Shown here: positions 55,846 to 64,000 of the stretch, piece after piece | Layout: every line of letters begins with the position of its first letter | How positions within the stretch are numbered: position 1 is the stretch's first letter | NCBI GenBank assembly: GCA_017694945.1 | Contig: JADIMA010000036.1 | Coordinates: 1 to 64,000, forward strand | Reading direction: 5' to 3' | DNA: 64,000 nucleotides | From: Candidatus Merdivivens pullicola | GTDB lineage: Bacteria; Bacteroidota; Bacteroidia; Bacteroidales; UBA932 | Notes under the pieces: generated by a model | Told to the model about the DNA's origin: nothing | The model's database searches: none | Seen by the model: the letters and a program-made list of their open reading frames with translations, nothing else | Position numbers and translations under genes: made by a program

Positions 55846-56561
55846 TCCCCGTATCCTTCCAATCCGAGCATCCCGGCCAGTTTTCTCATTCCTTCAGTGG
55901 CTTTCATAGGTATTTTCACAAGCCTGCCGTCCCTTAGTTCCGCCGGTTTCGGGTCAACGAGGTATATCGGGGTGTCGTTCCCTGCGTAGCGGTACAGCCC
56001 GGCGGCTGGATATACTTGCAGGGAAGTGCCTACGATGATCAGTATGTCGGCTTCCGAAACGAGGGTAATCGCTTTTTCGATGTTCGGTACCGGTTCTCCG
56101 AACCAAACTATGTGCGGACGGAGTTGTGCTCCGTTAGGCGCCTTGTCTCCGAGATGCACGGGCTCGTAGCCTATGTCGAAAACGGATTGGGTTGAAAATC
56201 CGTCTCTGTCGTTGTAGCAGTTTTCAGGCCGCACCTTGGTCAGTTCGCCGTGCAGATGCAGCACATGTGTACTTCCTGCCTTTTCATGCAGGTTGTCAAC
56301 GTTCTGGGTTATGACATCCGTCTTGTACCTGCTTTCCAGGGCTGCTATTATCCTGTGTGCTTCGTTAGGTCTGCTGTTTTCCAGCTCTTTCCTCCGCGTG
56401 TTGTAAAACTCGAGCATCAATCCGGGATTACGGTGCCAGCCTTCAATGCTGGCAACCTCTTCGACCGGATAATTTTCCCAGAGCCCTCCGCTGTCCCTGA
56501 AGGTCTTGATTCCGCTTTCGGCGCTTACTCCCGCGCCTGTTAGGACTGCTATCCGTTTCAT
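55842..56561 (-). CDS. cobB: Sirtuin, NAD-dependent protein deacylase (class III type, zinc-less)
   Basis: Sir2-family enzyme that removes acyl groups from lysine using NAD. At 239 aa it has the NAD-binding GAGVSAESGIKTFRDSGG, QNVDNLHEKAG, catalytic His in HLHGEL, and VGTSLQVYPAAGL. The class III signature Y-x-x-R is present (EFYNTRR), which in SIRT5-like enzymes favours succinyl, malonyl or glutaryl lysine. The four zinc-binding cysteines of many bacterial sirtuins are absent, as in other Bacteroidota members. Its start overlaps the stop of the upstream ATPase gene by four bases (ATGA), so they are translationally coupled. It lies near mutAB, whose product uses succinyl-CoA, but a functional tie is inference. 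Confidence 0.92.
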   Translation of the reverse strand: MKRIAVLTGAGVSAESGIKTFRDSGGLWENYPVEEVASIEGWHRNPGLMLEFYNTRRKELENSRPNEAHRIIAALESRYKTDVITQNVDNLHEKAGSTHVLHLHGELTKVRPENCYNDRDGFSTQSVFDIGYEPVHLGDKAPNGAQLRPHIVWFGEPVPNIEKAITLVSEADILIIVGTSLQVYPAAGLYRYAGNDTPIYLVDPKPAELRDGRLVKIPMKATEGMRKLAGMLGLEGYGD

Positions 56562-57718
56562 GTCTCTTGTTTGAAATAATATTTTTTCATCCAGTATTTG
56601 AAAAGCGGGTCTATTACGTGCGGGATGTCCTTTTCATCGAAAGTTATGATTTCTTTCTTTTTCAAGGCGTCTTTCAGCCTGCGGACATTCGCCGACGAGT
56701 TAAGCCCGTATTTTTCAATCGTTTCGGTCGCGCTGAACCTGGTCACTCCGTCAAGAATCGCCCTGAACATGTCTGTCTGGAATCCGGTCATGCCGTCAAC
56801 CATGTCCCTGAAGCGCAGGCTGTGTACGGCAATCAGCATCTTCAACGCGTCCATTAACGTGTTTTCATTGATGTATCCTCTTGATAACGAATCGCATATC
56901 GATGCAAACTGATTGATGTACCAGCAATTGTTCTCAAAAAGGCGGACGGCTCCGAGTACGAGGTCGTGTTCTATTATCTTGCCGCCCCTTGAGAATCCGC
57001 GTATGACATATTCGGTGATTTCCCTTTCATCGATAGTCTGCAGAGGCACGTGTTCGGCGAACCGGTAAAAGCGCCTTTCTTCTTCAAAGATGCTTTTCAT
57101 CGCGTTGATTCTGGAGCCGGAAAATATGTAAGTCGCGTTTTCCCTCTCGTTCAGTACCGACTCCATTGTGTCAAGTATCTCGTCGCTGTCATCGAACATC
57201 AGGAGATTCTGGAATTCTTCAATGACGATTATTACCGCCGTCCCGCAATAGCCGGCGATCTTTTCACCGAGTTCGAATACCGCTTTTTCATCTTCACGGG
57301 AAGGGGCTTTTTCCGGCCGGAATATGCCCTTGCCGTTCTCTTCGGCAAGATCCAGGCTGAGGAATGTTCCGGCAAGGAATCTGTCGTAAATCTCTTTCAT
57401 TCCGCCGGCTTCGGATGCTGCGGCTTTTACGAGCGCGGAGGCGTATGAGGCAAGGAATCCGGCCCTTTCCCTGATGTTGCCGAGGCTGACATGGCAGGCG
57501 ATGAATGGATACGAGCCTATCTTCAGATTGTAGAGTACATGTCTTATCAGTGACCCCTTGCCTGTTTTTGGAGCATCGTAAAGCAGTACGTTCTGTTTGC
57601 TCCTCAACATGCTTTCAAGGATTACTGTTTCCGATTTGCGTCCGATAAAATTTTTCCCGCTTGCGTATCTGTCGTATGGGAACGGCGTTTCCATCGATTC
57701 TCTAAAACCGTTTATCAT
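56558..57718 (-). CDS. ATP-binding protein of the AAA/STAND-like ATPase group
   Basis: A 386-aa P-loop ATPase like the archaeal ATPase (ATPase_2) group. After NFIGRKSE comes a Walker A region YDAPKTGKGSL: the first glycine is missing and GKG-S replaces GKT/S. Walker B reads VIIVIEEFQNLL with an acidic pair, followed by FSGSRINAMKSIF (sensor 1-like Ser-Gly-Ser). The C-terminal part (about 280-386) looks like a winged helix (ATETIEKYGLNSSANVRRLKDALKK) and ends FKYWMKKYYF, typical of the family. Two starts are possible: 57718 (used here) or ATG 57694 (METPFPYD). The role is unknown; it is translationally coupled to the sirtuin downstream, so they may act together. Confidence 0.75.
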   Translation of the reverse strand: MINGFRESMETPFPYDRYASGKNFIGRKSETVILESMLRSKQNVLLYDAPKTGKGSLIRHVLYNLKIGSYPFIACHVSLGNIRERAGFLASYASALVKAAASEAGGMKEIYDRFLAGTFLSLDLAEENGKGIFRPEKAPSREDEKAVFELGEKIAGYCGTAVIIVIEEFQNLLMFDDSDEILDTMESVLNERENATYIFSGSRINAMKSIFEEERRFYRFAEHVPLQTIDEREITEYVIRGFSRGGKIIEHDLVLGAVRLFENNCWYINQFASICDSLSRGYINENTLMDALKMLIAVHSLRFRDMVDGMTGFQTDMFRAILDGVTRFSATETIEKYGLNSSANVRRLKDALKKKEIITFDEKDIPHVIDPLFKYWMKKYYFKQET

Positions 57719-57766
57719 ACAAAAATAATAAAAGATGCTGACAAAAAATAATTTTTGCCTTTCATG

Positions 57767-59147
57767 TTACTCTCCTATGTAATACCATCCGCGGTAGGTG
57801 GTGCCGGTGGCTGAACTTTCCACTCTCCATCCGCTGACTGTATTGTTGTCTGCGCTGATATTCATGACATAGCGGTTGTTGTCCGTGATTATTCCATATT
57901 CGCTCATCATCCATTCGCCTACGTGTACTCCGGAGGAGGTGCCTTTTGTAAAGACATATCCCTGAGGGTCTCCGGAATCAGTAGTGTTTCCGAAAAGGGT
58001 TCCGTCGTTGCTTGCCGTTGTGCCCATGCTTTTCATGAATCCGGCCTTGTCGAACAGTATTGCCTCGCCTGTTTCAGTGTCAACGAGCGCCGGGTAGTTT
58101 ATGTCAGAACTTGGTTCGGAACCGCTTTCGTCAGTGTAGAAATCATAGAATGTGCAGGCTATGTATCTTCCGTTAGGGGAAATGCAGTATCTTTCTGCGT
58201 TTTTCTTGAGATAGGCATAGTCTTCCACCTCGTCGAGTTCTCCGGTAAACATGTTGGATACAAGTGTAGTGCGCGCGATGGCGGTTTCTTTGGCGATATA
58301 TTTCATTTCACCGTTTTTCCAGTAAACGACTCCCTGCGTGTCCCATTCGGAGCCGTAAACCACGCTTCCGTCTTCTGAACATCCGCGCGCCATCGCTCCG
58401 TTTCTCAGTTGCGTCCCGTTCATGTTCTCTTCAGGAATCTGGAGAAGTTCCGGTTCGAGGCCGTTCCATTTCACGGGCATGTATTTTCTGCCTTCGGATT
58501 CCTGCGCGTATCCCACCATGATGCTTCCGTCTCCGTTGAATCCTTCTACATTGATGTTTTTATAGCCAGGTATTTCAAGGGAAAGTTTTTCACCGTTCTT
58601 GAATACTACGCATGACAGGCTCGTGCCGATCGACAGCATCGTGCCGTCATTGTTGACTGCTTTTACATCGGTATATTCAGTACTGCCTTCGAGCCTTGTC
58701 GTTTCGCCCGTTTCGGCATTTATTATAAGCGGGTATTTTACTGCGGTGTTTCCGTCTTCCAGATATTCATGGTCGTAGGTCGCATAGTATTTCCCGTTTT
58801 TTGAGAATACGGGTTTGTCCGCAAATTCGCGCATGTCAACGAACAGCCCATTGAAGCCTTCGTAAAACTGTGATACGGTTATTCCTGCTTCGGCTGTGCC
58901 GCATGCAAGCGTTATTGTCGTTTCTCTTATCGAGCCGGTGCTGTTGGCCTGTGCTGTCAGCGTAATCATGCCCGATGCCTGGTCTGTTTCGACCTGAAGC
59001 CAGGTCTCGTCCCAGCCTTCTGCCAGCCATTCGTCCGACGAGTCTTTCAAGCCTTCCGTCCGTGTCCTTTCTTTCAGAACACGATGCGAAAAGCGCGGAG
59101 AATGCAATGATTACGCTGGCAAACAGTATGCTGGTGTTCCTTTTCAT
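57767..59147 (-). pseudogene. BACON-domain lipoprotein split by a frameshift
   Basis: The minus-strand ATG at 59147 starts a lipoprotein signal (MKRNTSILFASV...LFASCSERKD, lipobox Cys near residue 23) in one frame. After about 59085 the meaningful frame is one base out. There the rest of the gene (446 aa, open from 59107) begins with a BACON domain (DSSDEWLAEGWDETWLQVE... ending GITVSQF) and continues as a propeller-like domain with repeats such as NGKYYATYDHEYL and DGSVVYGSE-like blades. A shift of +1 between about 59030 and 59085 restores one protein of about 460 aa. It may be a real pseudogene, a sequencing error in the GAAAGAAAGG stretch, or slippage-based switching; I cannot tell which. 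Confidence 0.75.
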
Positions 59148-59160
59148 GTGTATTTTCAAT

Positions 59161-59201
59161 AAAAAAGAAACTGCACCAAAGTTATTTTTGGCACAGTTTC
59201 T
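59161..59201 (-). terminator. Intrinsic terminator after mutB
   Basis: On the minus strand a 15-bp stem with two G-T wobbles (arms at 59166-59180 and 59187-59201 on plus, closed by a 6-base loop) is followed by TTTTTT. It ends the mutAB transcript just before the BACON lipoprotein start. Confidence 0.85.
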
Positions 59202-59217
59202 CTGTTTCAAACAACCG

Positions 59218-61341
59218 TTATCTGTTGAGCAGTTCCATCATTTTTATGGCTGCATAACTGATAGGTGTGCCCGGGCCGAAGATTGCGGCGGCTCCTGCTT
59301 TGTAGAGGGCGTCGTAATCCTGCGGAGGAATGACACCGCCGACAATTACTATGATGTCTTCGCGGCCGAGTTTCTTCAGTTCGTTGATGATCTGAGGTAC
59401 AAGGGTGAGGTGTCCTGCAGCAAGAGACGATACGCCTACGATGTGTACGTCGTTCTCCACGGCCTGCCTTGCAGCTTCTTCAGGGGTCTGGAACAATGGT
59501 CCCATATCGACATCGAAGCCGCAGTCTGCATAACCCGTTGCGACTACCTTGGCTCCGCGGTCGTGTCCGTCCTGTCCGAGTTTTGCAATCATGATACGAG
59601 GCTGGCGGCCTTCTTTCTTGGCAAATTCGGCAACCATTGCCTTTGCTTTCTCGAATTCGCTGTCATTGTGAACTTCTGATGAATATACGCCTGTGTTCAT
59701 ACGGATGGTTGCTTTATAACGTCCTACGATTTTTTCGCATGCGTCCGAGATTTCGCCGAGGGTAGCCCTAACTTTCGCTGCTTCCACTGCAAGTTCAAGC
59801 AGGTTGCCCTCGCCTGTCTCAACGCATTTCGTGATGGCCTCAAGTGCTTTCTCTACGGCTGCATTGTCACGTTTTGCACGAAGTTCCTGAAGTCTCTTTA
59901 TCTGGCTTTCGCGTACCGCGGTGTTGTCGATTGTGAGGACTTCGATAGGGTCTTCGTGGTCAAGACGGTATTTGTTGATGCCGACGATGGTGTCATGTCC
60001 GGAGTCGATTCTTGCCTGCTTGCGTGCGGCTGCTTCCTCGATGCGGAGTTTAGGGAGTCCGGTCTCAATGGCTTTTGCCATGCCGCCGAGTTTTTCCACT
60101 TCCTGTATGTGCTCCCACGCCCTGTGTGCTATGTCGTTGGTGAGCGATTCAACATAGTATGAACCGGCCCACGGGTCTATGCTGCGGCATACGTTCGTTT
60201 CTTCCTGAATGTATATCTGGGTGTTGCGTGCGATACGCGCCGAGAAGTCGGTAGGCAATGCAATGGCTTCGTCCAGCGCGTTGGTGTGCAGGGACTGGGT
60301 GTGTCCGAGAGCGGCTCCCATCGCTTCGATGCAGGTACGCGCCACGTTGTTGAACGGATCCTGCTCGGTGAGCGACCAGCCTGAAGTCTGGCAGTGGGTG
60401 CGGAGCGAAAGGGATTTAGGGTTCTTTGGATTGAATTGTTTTACAATCTTCGCCCAGAGCATACGTGCCGCACGCATTTTTGCGATTTCCATGAAATGGT
60501 TCATTCCGATAGCCCAGAAGAACGAGAGCCTCGGAGCAAATGCGTCCACATCTATGCCTGCCTTGATACCTGTACGGAGGTATTCAAGACCGTCGGCAAG
60601 AGTGTAGGCCATTTCAATGTCGCATGTCGCTCCTGCTTCCTGCATGTGGTATCCCGAGATGGAAATGGAGTTGAACTTAGGCATATATTTAGAGGTATAT
60701 GCGAAAATGTCTCCGATAATCCTCATTGAAAATTCAGGAGGGTATATGTACGTGTTACGTACCATGAATTCCTTAAGGATGTCGTTCTGGATGGTGCCGG
60801 CCATTTCTTCAAGTTTGGCTCCCTGCTCAAGGCCAGCCACGATGTAAAAGGCCATGATAGGAAGGACGGCTCCGTTCATTGTCATGGAAACGGACATCTT
60901 GTTGAGCGGAATCTGGTCGAAAAGCACTTTCATGTCTTCAACACTGCAGATGCTTACTCCGGCCTTGCCGACATCGCCGACTACCCTTGGATGGTCTGCG
61001 TCGTATCCTCTGTGTGTAGCAAGGTCAAATGCCACGGAAAGACCTTTCTGTCCTGCTGCGAGATTCCTGCGATAGAATGCATTGGACTCTTCAGCAGTGG
61101 AAAATCCGGCATACTGGCGGATAGTCCAAGGTTTCTGTACGTACATTGTGGAATAAGGCCCGCGGAGATAAGGGGCTACTCCGGCCGCATAGTTGAGGTG
61201 TTCCATGCCTTCAAGGTCGGCGGCGGTGTAAAGAGGTTTTACCGGAATCTGTTCCGGGGTATTCCAAACAGGCGCTTCGGCCGTATTTGCGTGACCGCAA
61301 CTGTTGTTGCTGAATTCTATATCTTTAAAATTCGGTTTCAT
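59218..61341 (-). CDS. mutB: Methylmalonyl-CoA mutase large subunit
   Basis: Adenosylcobalamin enzyme that interconverts succinyl-CoA and methylmalonyl-CoA, the key step to propionate in Bacteroidales. At 707 aa the catalytic barrel is at the N-terminus ([45 protein letters not shown]) and the cobalamin-binding domain at the C-terminus has the B12 motif QDGHDRGAK (D-x-H-x-x-G), with [25 protein letters not shown] at the end. It is the catalytic subunit of a heterodimer with MutA, 18 bases upstream. Vitamin B12 is needed; no B12 riboswitch is seen by eye ahead of mutA. A terminator follows. The epimerase and decarboxylase genes are not in the window. Confidence 0.96.
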   Translation of the reverse strand: MKPNFKDIEFSNNSCGHANTAEAPVWNTPEQIPVKPLYTAADLEGMEHLNYAAGVAPYLRGPYSTMYVQKPWTIRQYAGFSTAEESNAFYRRNLAAGQKGLSVAFDLATHRGYDADHPRVVGDVGKAGVSICSVEDMKVLFDQIPLNKMSVSMTMNGAVLPIMAFYIVAGLEQGAKLEEMAGTIQNDILKEFMVRNTYIYPPEFSMRIIGDIFAYTSKYMPKFNSISISGYHMQEAGATCDIEMAYTLADGLEYLRTGIKAGIDVDAFAPRLSFFWAIGMNHFMEIAKMRAARMLWAKIVKQFNPKNPKSLSLRTHCQTSGWSLTEQDPFNNVARTCIEAMGAALGHTQSLHTNALDEAIALPTDFSARIARNTQIYIQEETNVCRSIDPWAGSYYVESLTNDIAHRAWEHIQEVEKLGGMAKAIETGLPKLRIEEAAARKQARIDSGHDTIVGINKYRLDHEDPIEVLTIDNTAVRESQIKRLQELRAKRDNAAVEKALEAITKCVETGEGNLLELAVEAAKVRATLGEISDACEKIVGRYKATIRMNTGVYSSEVHNDSEFEKAKAMVAEFAKKEGRQPRIMIAKLGQDGHDRGAKVVATGYADCGFDVDMGPLFQTPEEAARQAVENDVHIVGVSSLAAGHLTLVPQIINELKKLGREDIIVIVGGVIPPQDYDALYKAGAAAIFGPGTPISYAAIKMMELLNR

Positions 61342-61359
61342 CTCTTATTGTCTTTTATG

Positions 61360-63219
61360 TTAAAGCTCTTTGATGCCCATTTTTTCCTGATACTGTTTGA
61401 GTGTTTCAAGAACGTTGCATTTTACGTTGATGAAATGGGTGATGCCTTTGGCGATGAGTTCTTCATTTTCGCCTCCGGCTACAACCAAAAGTGCTTTGTC
61501 CCCGAGTTTTTCTGCAATCTGAGGGACTGCTTCAGGATATTCTTCATCCGATGAGCAGGCAACCACGATGTCGGCCTTGGCGTCGATGGCAGCCTTTACG
61601 CCTTCCTCAATAGTGGAGAAGCGGTTGTTGTCAACTACTTTAAAGCCGGCCACCGCAAAGAAGTTGCAGGCGAACTGCGCCCTTGCCCTGCACATTGCGA
61701 GGTTCCCGAAAGTGAGCATGAAGGCCATAGGCTGCTTTCCGCTCTTGTCGGTCGAATAACGAAGTTCCTCAAATGGCTGTGCGGCGCGGTATTTTTCAAG
61801 CGGCTCCGCAATCTGCGGCTGGTTGATTTCAGGTTTGACCGCTCCACGCTTTACTATGTCGAGAGTGATGCCGTCGTGAATCTTTTCCAGGAAGTTAGGA
61901 TACTGGTTGGTTCCGAGTATGGTTGCCCGGCGAGTTTCGAACTTCTTGTCGCGGTCGGCTGACACTGCCTTGATTTCTTTCTGTATATGTCCTGATTTGA
62001 ATGCTTCTACGTAGCCGCCTTCGTCTATTACTTTCTTGAAAATGTCCCATGCCACTTTTGCTATTGAAGCAGTGAGGTTTTCAACATAGTATGAACCGGC
62101 TGCGGGATCGGCAACTTTGTCAAAGTGGCTTTCTTCCTTGAGGATGTTCTGCACATTGCGGGCGATATGGTTGCTGAACTCGTCCGCTTTCTGGAATGCG
62201 TGGTCGAATGGAAGCACTTCCAGGGAGTCAACGCCTGCTATGGTGGCGCTCATCGCTTCGGTAGTGTCGCGGAGCATGTTCACATATGCGTCATATACAG
62301 TCTGGTTCCATGCGCTTGTCACGGCATGTATCTTCATCTTCATGGAGCATCCGCACTGTACGCCGTAATCTTTTACGATGTTGGCCCACAGCATGCGTGC
62401 TGCACGGAATTTGGCTATTTCCATGAAATAATTCGAACTTACGGCGAAGGTGAATTTGATGCGGCGGGCGATTTCATCGGCAGCAATGCCGAGGTCTGTG
62501 AGCCTGTCCATGTATTCGACACCCATTGCCAGCCCGAATCCGAGTTCCTGGGTTATGGATGCGCCGGCGTCGTTGAAAACGTAAGGTCTTACTCCGACTA
62601 CCCTTATGCCTTTGTAATCTTTTACGAGCCTTATGCATTCTGCCGCCGTTTCAAATACTTTGTCGTTGCAGAAATATCCTTTGGTGTTGAGGGTGCGGAT
62701 TGGGTCGAAGTCGAACGAAGCCCTTATCTTGTCTTTGTCATAGCCCTTTGATTCCACGTATGAGAGAAAACGGCCTATGGTTTCAGGTGCTTCAGTGCAA
62801 AGTGAAACGAAATTGATTTCAGCGGCTGTAAGTTCGATGCCGTTGAGGAGCATGTTCATTTCGGCCTCGCTAATCGCTCCTTTCATTACAAAACCAATCG
62901 ATTCGGCGCCTTTCATGAGTGCGTCGAGTGCGTGTGCGTTGGCCTTGTCATAGCCTTCGCATACGCAGAAGTCCTGGCGGATCAGCCAGTGGTTGTCTTC
63001 TTTGGTTCCACGGACATAAGGGAATTCGCCCGGCTGTGTGCCGAGGTGTTTTATCCCCTGAAGATCTTCGGCGCGGTAATATGGACGTACATCAAAACCT
63101 TCGCCTGTTCTCCAGACCAGTTTCTTGTTGTAGTCAGCACCTTTGAGATCCCTGTTGATGACCTCCTCCCACTCTTGGGTGGTTACAGGAGGAAACTCAG
63201 CAAATAATTTCTCTGCCAT
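61360..63219 (-). CDS. mutA: Methylmalonyl-CoA mutase small subunit
   Basis: Structural, catalytically inactive partner of MutB. At 619 aa it shares the mutase barrel fold (VTTQEWEEVINRDLKGADYNKK; RTGEGFDVRPYYRAEDL) and a degenerate C-terminal B12-like domain (DIVVACSSDEEYPEAVPQIA) that lacks the D-x-H-x-x-G motif. That matches the small subunit of the Propionibacterium-type two-subunit enzyme. It is first gene of a two-gene operon, 18 bases before mutB, with a candidate -7 element 45 bases upstream. Confidence 0.95.
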   Translation of the reverse strand: MAEKLFAEFPPVTTQEWEEVINRDLKGADYNKKLVWRTGEGFDVRPYYRAEDLQGIKHLGTQPGEFPYVRGTKEDNHWLIRQDFCVCEGYDKANAHALDALMKGAESIGFVMKGAISEAEMNMLLNGIELTAAEINFVSLCTEAPETIGRFLSYVESKGYDKDKIRASFDFDPIRTLNTKGYFCNDKVFETAAECIRLVKDYKGIRVVGVRPYVFNDAGASITQELGFGLAMGVEYMDRLTDLGIAADEIARRIKFTFAVSSNYFMEIAKFRAARMLWANIVKDYGVQCGCSMKMKIHAVTSAWNQTVYDAYVNMLRDTTEAMSATIAGVDSLEVLPFDHAFQKADEFSNHIARNVQNILKEESHFDKVADPAAGSYYVENLTASIAKVAWDIFKKVIDEGGYVEAFKSGHIQKEIKAVSADRDKKFETRRATILGTNQYPNFLEKIHDGITLDIVKRGAVKPEINQPQIAEPLEKYRAAQPFEELRYSTDKSGKQPMAFMLTFGNLAMCRARAQFACNFFAVAGFKVVDNNRFSTIEEGVKAAIDAKADIVVACSSDEEYPEAVPQIAEKLGDKALLVVAGGENEELIAKGITHFINVKCNVLETLKQYQEKMGIKEL

Positions 63220-63264
63220 TTTCTGATATTTTAGATAAAAACTTGTTTTCTGTCATTAACTCGG

Positions 63265-63272
63265 CAAAGTTA
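63265..63272 (-). promoter_or_regulatory. Candidate -7 element for mutAB
   Basis: The complement of 63265-63272 reads TAACTTTG (consensus TAnnTTTG), 45 bases ahead of mutA. A short direct repeat, ACAGTTTGA ACAGTTTTGA at 63284-63303 on plus, lies upstream where a regulator could bind. No clean TTTG partner is seen. Confidence 0.45.
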
Positions 63273-63389
63273 CATAAATTTCTGACAGTTTGAACAGTTT
63301 TGAAATATAGGATTGCCGAAAAATCCGTGTAGGCAATTCCAGCACGCTTTTCCGTTGATGCATTGGCCTTTTGTGGCTTGGAAATTGCA

Positions 63390-63410
63390 ATAACTAATAT
63401 TTTTAGTTAT
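63390..63410 (+). promoter_or_regulatory. Inverted repeat just upstream of the last gene
   Basis: Perfect 8-base arms ATAACTAA (63390-63397) and TTAGTTAT (63403-63410) with a 5-base loop, ending eight bases before the ATG at 63419. It could be an operator or an RNA hairpin covering the ribosome-binding area. AT-rich, so weak. Confidence 0.35.
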
Positions 63411-63418
63411 ACATTCTC

Positions 63419-64000
63419 ATGAAAAAAATTATGTGTCCGGTAGTTTTTACCGCGTTGTTTTTCCTGTTTTCACCGCAGTCGGTTTTTTCACAGTCTGTCT
63501 GGCTGTGGCCGATAAAAGGATATGAGACAGGTCATGGTCTGGCGGGGTGGCCGCAGCTGGAAATGGGAGGAGAATTGAATTTTGACAATATTTTCATTGC
63601 TGCTCCGGAAGGCACGGAAGTCGTTTGCCCCGCCGACGGGATTGTGTCTCATTTTTCAGTCGGATTCCATAGTTCATTGACATCCTCTTCTTCGTACCAT
63701 TTCGACTCTGACAATTTCAATGCGATATTCGACGAACTTGCAGCCAAGGGAGAATATAAGGGTCTTCCGGTGCCGGCGGAATATCTGTGCGGAGATATAA
63801 CGATAAGGACAGACGACGGCAGGAATATATTTATTTCCGGGCTTTCAGGGGATGTCCCGATGAAAACTGGTATGCGGCTAAACAAAGGAGATATAATAGG
63901 AGAGGTGAAATATGCTTATCATAAGATAAAGGAACCTCATATAATGCTGAATGTCTATGACCGTGACGGGACGGTGAGCGATCCGATGTCGCCTTTTGGA
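63419..64000 (+). CDS. Secreted M23-like protein (3' end outside window)
   Basis: The frame from the ATG at 63419 is open for all 194 codons to the window edge, so this is the N-terminal part of a gene. It starts with a signal peptide (KKIMCPVVFTALFFLFSPQ, then SVFSQS near the likely cleavage site). The rest resembles the LytM/M23 peptidase fold: a NIFIAAPEGTEVVCPADGIV segment like the D-x-x-A-x-x-G-x-V region of M23 proteins and a strand near EPHIMLNVYDRDGTVSDPM, which is where M23 enzymes have H-x-H. Here only one His is present and the metal-binding His/Asp pair is not obvious, so it may be non-catalytic. The divergent mutA promoter lies about 150 bases upstream. Confidence 0.65.
   Translation, partial: MKKIMCPVVFTALFFLFSPQSVFSQSVWLWPIKGYETGHGLAGWPQLEMGGELNFDNIFIAAPEGTEVVCPADGIVSHFSVGFHSSLTSSSSYHFDSDNFNAIFDELAAKGEYKGLPVPAEYLCGDITIRTDDGRNIFISGLSGDVPMKTGMRLNKGDIIGEVKYAYHKIKEPHIMLNVYDRDGTVSDPMSPFG

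Noticed and set aside
55842..57718. SIR2-type phage-defence system
   Set aside because: The sirtuin is a small canonical class III deacylase and no nuclease, TIR or HerA partner is present; kept only as a gene couple of unknown role.
63220..63418. Cobalamin riboswitch upstream of mutA
   Set aside because: The mutA leader is short (about 40 bases from the -7 element) and no B12-box-like sequence was recognised.

Overview
The window comes from the chromosome of a member of the Bacteroidota, most likely order Bacteroidales. The evidence is a SusC/SusD outer-membrane pair with BACON lipoproteins, a Bat (Bacteroides aerotolerance) operon, a two-subunit methylmalonyl-CoA mutase, a two-subunit 2-oxoacid:ferredoxin oxidoreductase, signal peptides ending in -AQ, and promoters of the Bacteroidota type (TTTG, about 20 bases, TAnnTTTG) in place of TTGACA/TATAAT. 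Base composition looks mid-range. I cannot name a genus from sequence alone. Most of the window is core genome: I see no insertion sequence, prophage, CRISPR array, rRNA or integrase.

Layout. 1-8.3 kb: BamA (5' end outside the window), a Skp/OmpH chaperone, 2-oxoglutarate:ferredoxin oxidoreductase KorAB, glutamate dehydrogenase, and convergent glutamate racemase. 8.3-16 kb: a SusC/SusD transporter locus with two more lipoproteins and no enzyme or regulator beside it. 16-19.3 kb: purA-dxs. 19.3-32.3 kb: the information-processing block tRNA-Thr, Tyr, Gly, Thr, tuf, tRNA-Trp, secE, nusG, rplKAJL, rpoB, rpoC. 32.3-34.1 kb: gamma-carbonic anhydrase-like protein and a TlpA-like lipoprotein. 34.1-37.9 kb, minus strand: lysS, a SpoU methyltransferase, aroE, ssb. 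38-39.7 kb: recJ. 39.7-46.8 kb, minus strand: exbB, exbD, tonB-like, rluB-like, era, topoisomerase IV subunit A, aroK in one tight run. 46.9 kb: truA. 47.7-55.8 kb: the moxR-DUF58-Bat operon. 55.8-57.7 kb: a sirtuin overlapping an AAA ATPase. 57.8-59.1 kb: a frameshifted BACON lipoprotein. 59.2-63.2 kb: mutA-mutB. 63.4 kb to the right edge: the start of an M23-like secreted protein.

How the genes fit together. Envelope biogenesis (BamA, Skp), energised import (ExbBD, TonB, SusCD) and anaerobic carbon and nitrogen metabolism (KorAB, GdhA, MutAB making propionate precursors from succinyl-CoA) match a gut-type saccharolytic anaerobe. The most unusual features are the Bat operon, where four Bat genes are merged into two (BatB-BatC and BatD-BatE), each keeping an internal signal-peptide-like segment at the junction, the sirtuin/AAA-ATPase couple next to methylmalonyl-CoA mutase, and the uncharacterised SusCD locus with inverted repeats in its promoter region. 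No single element is clearly a new system. These are the best candidates.
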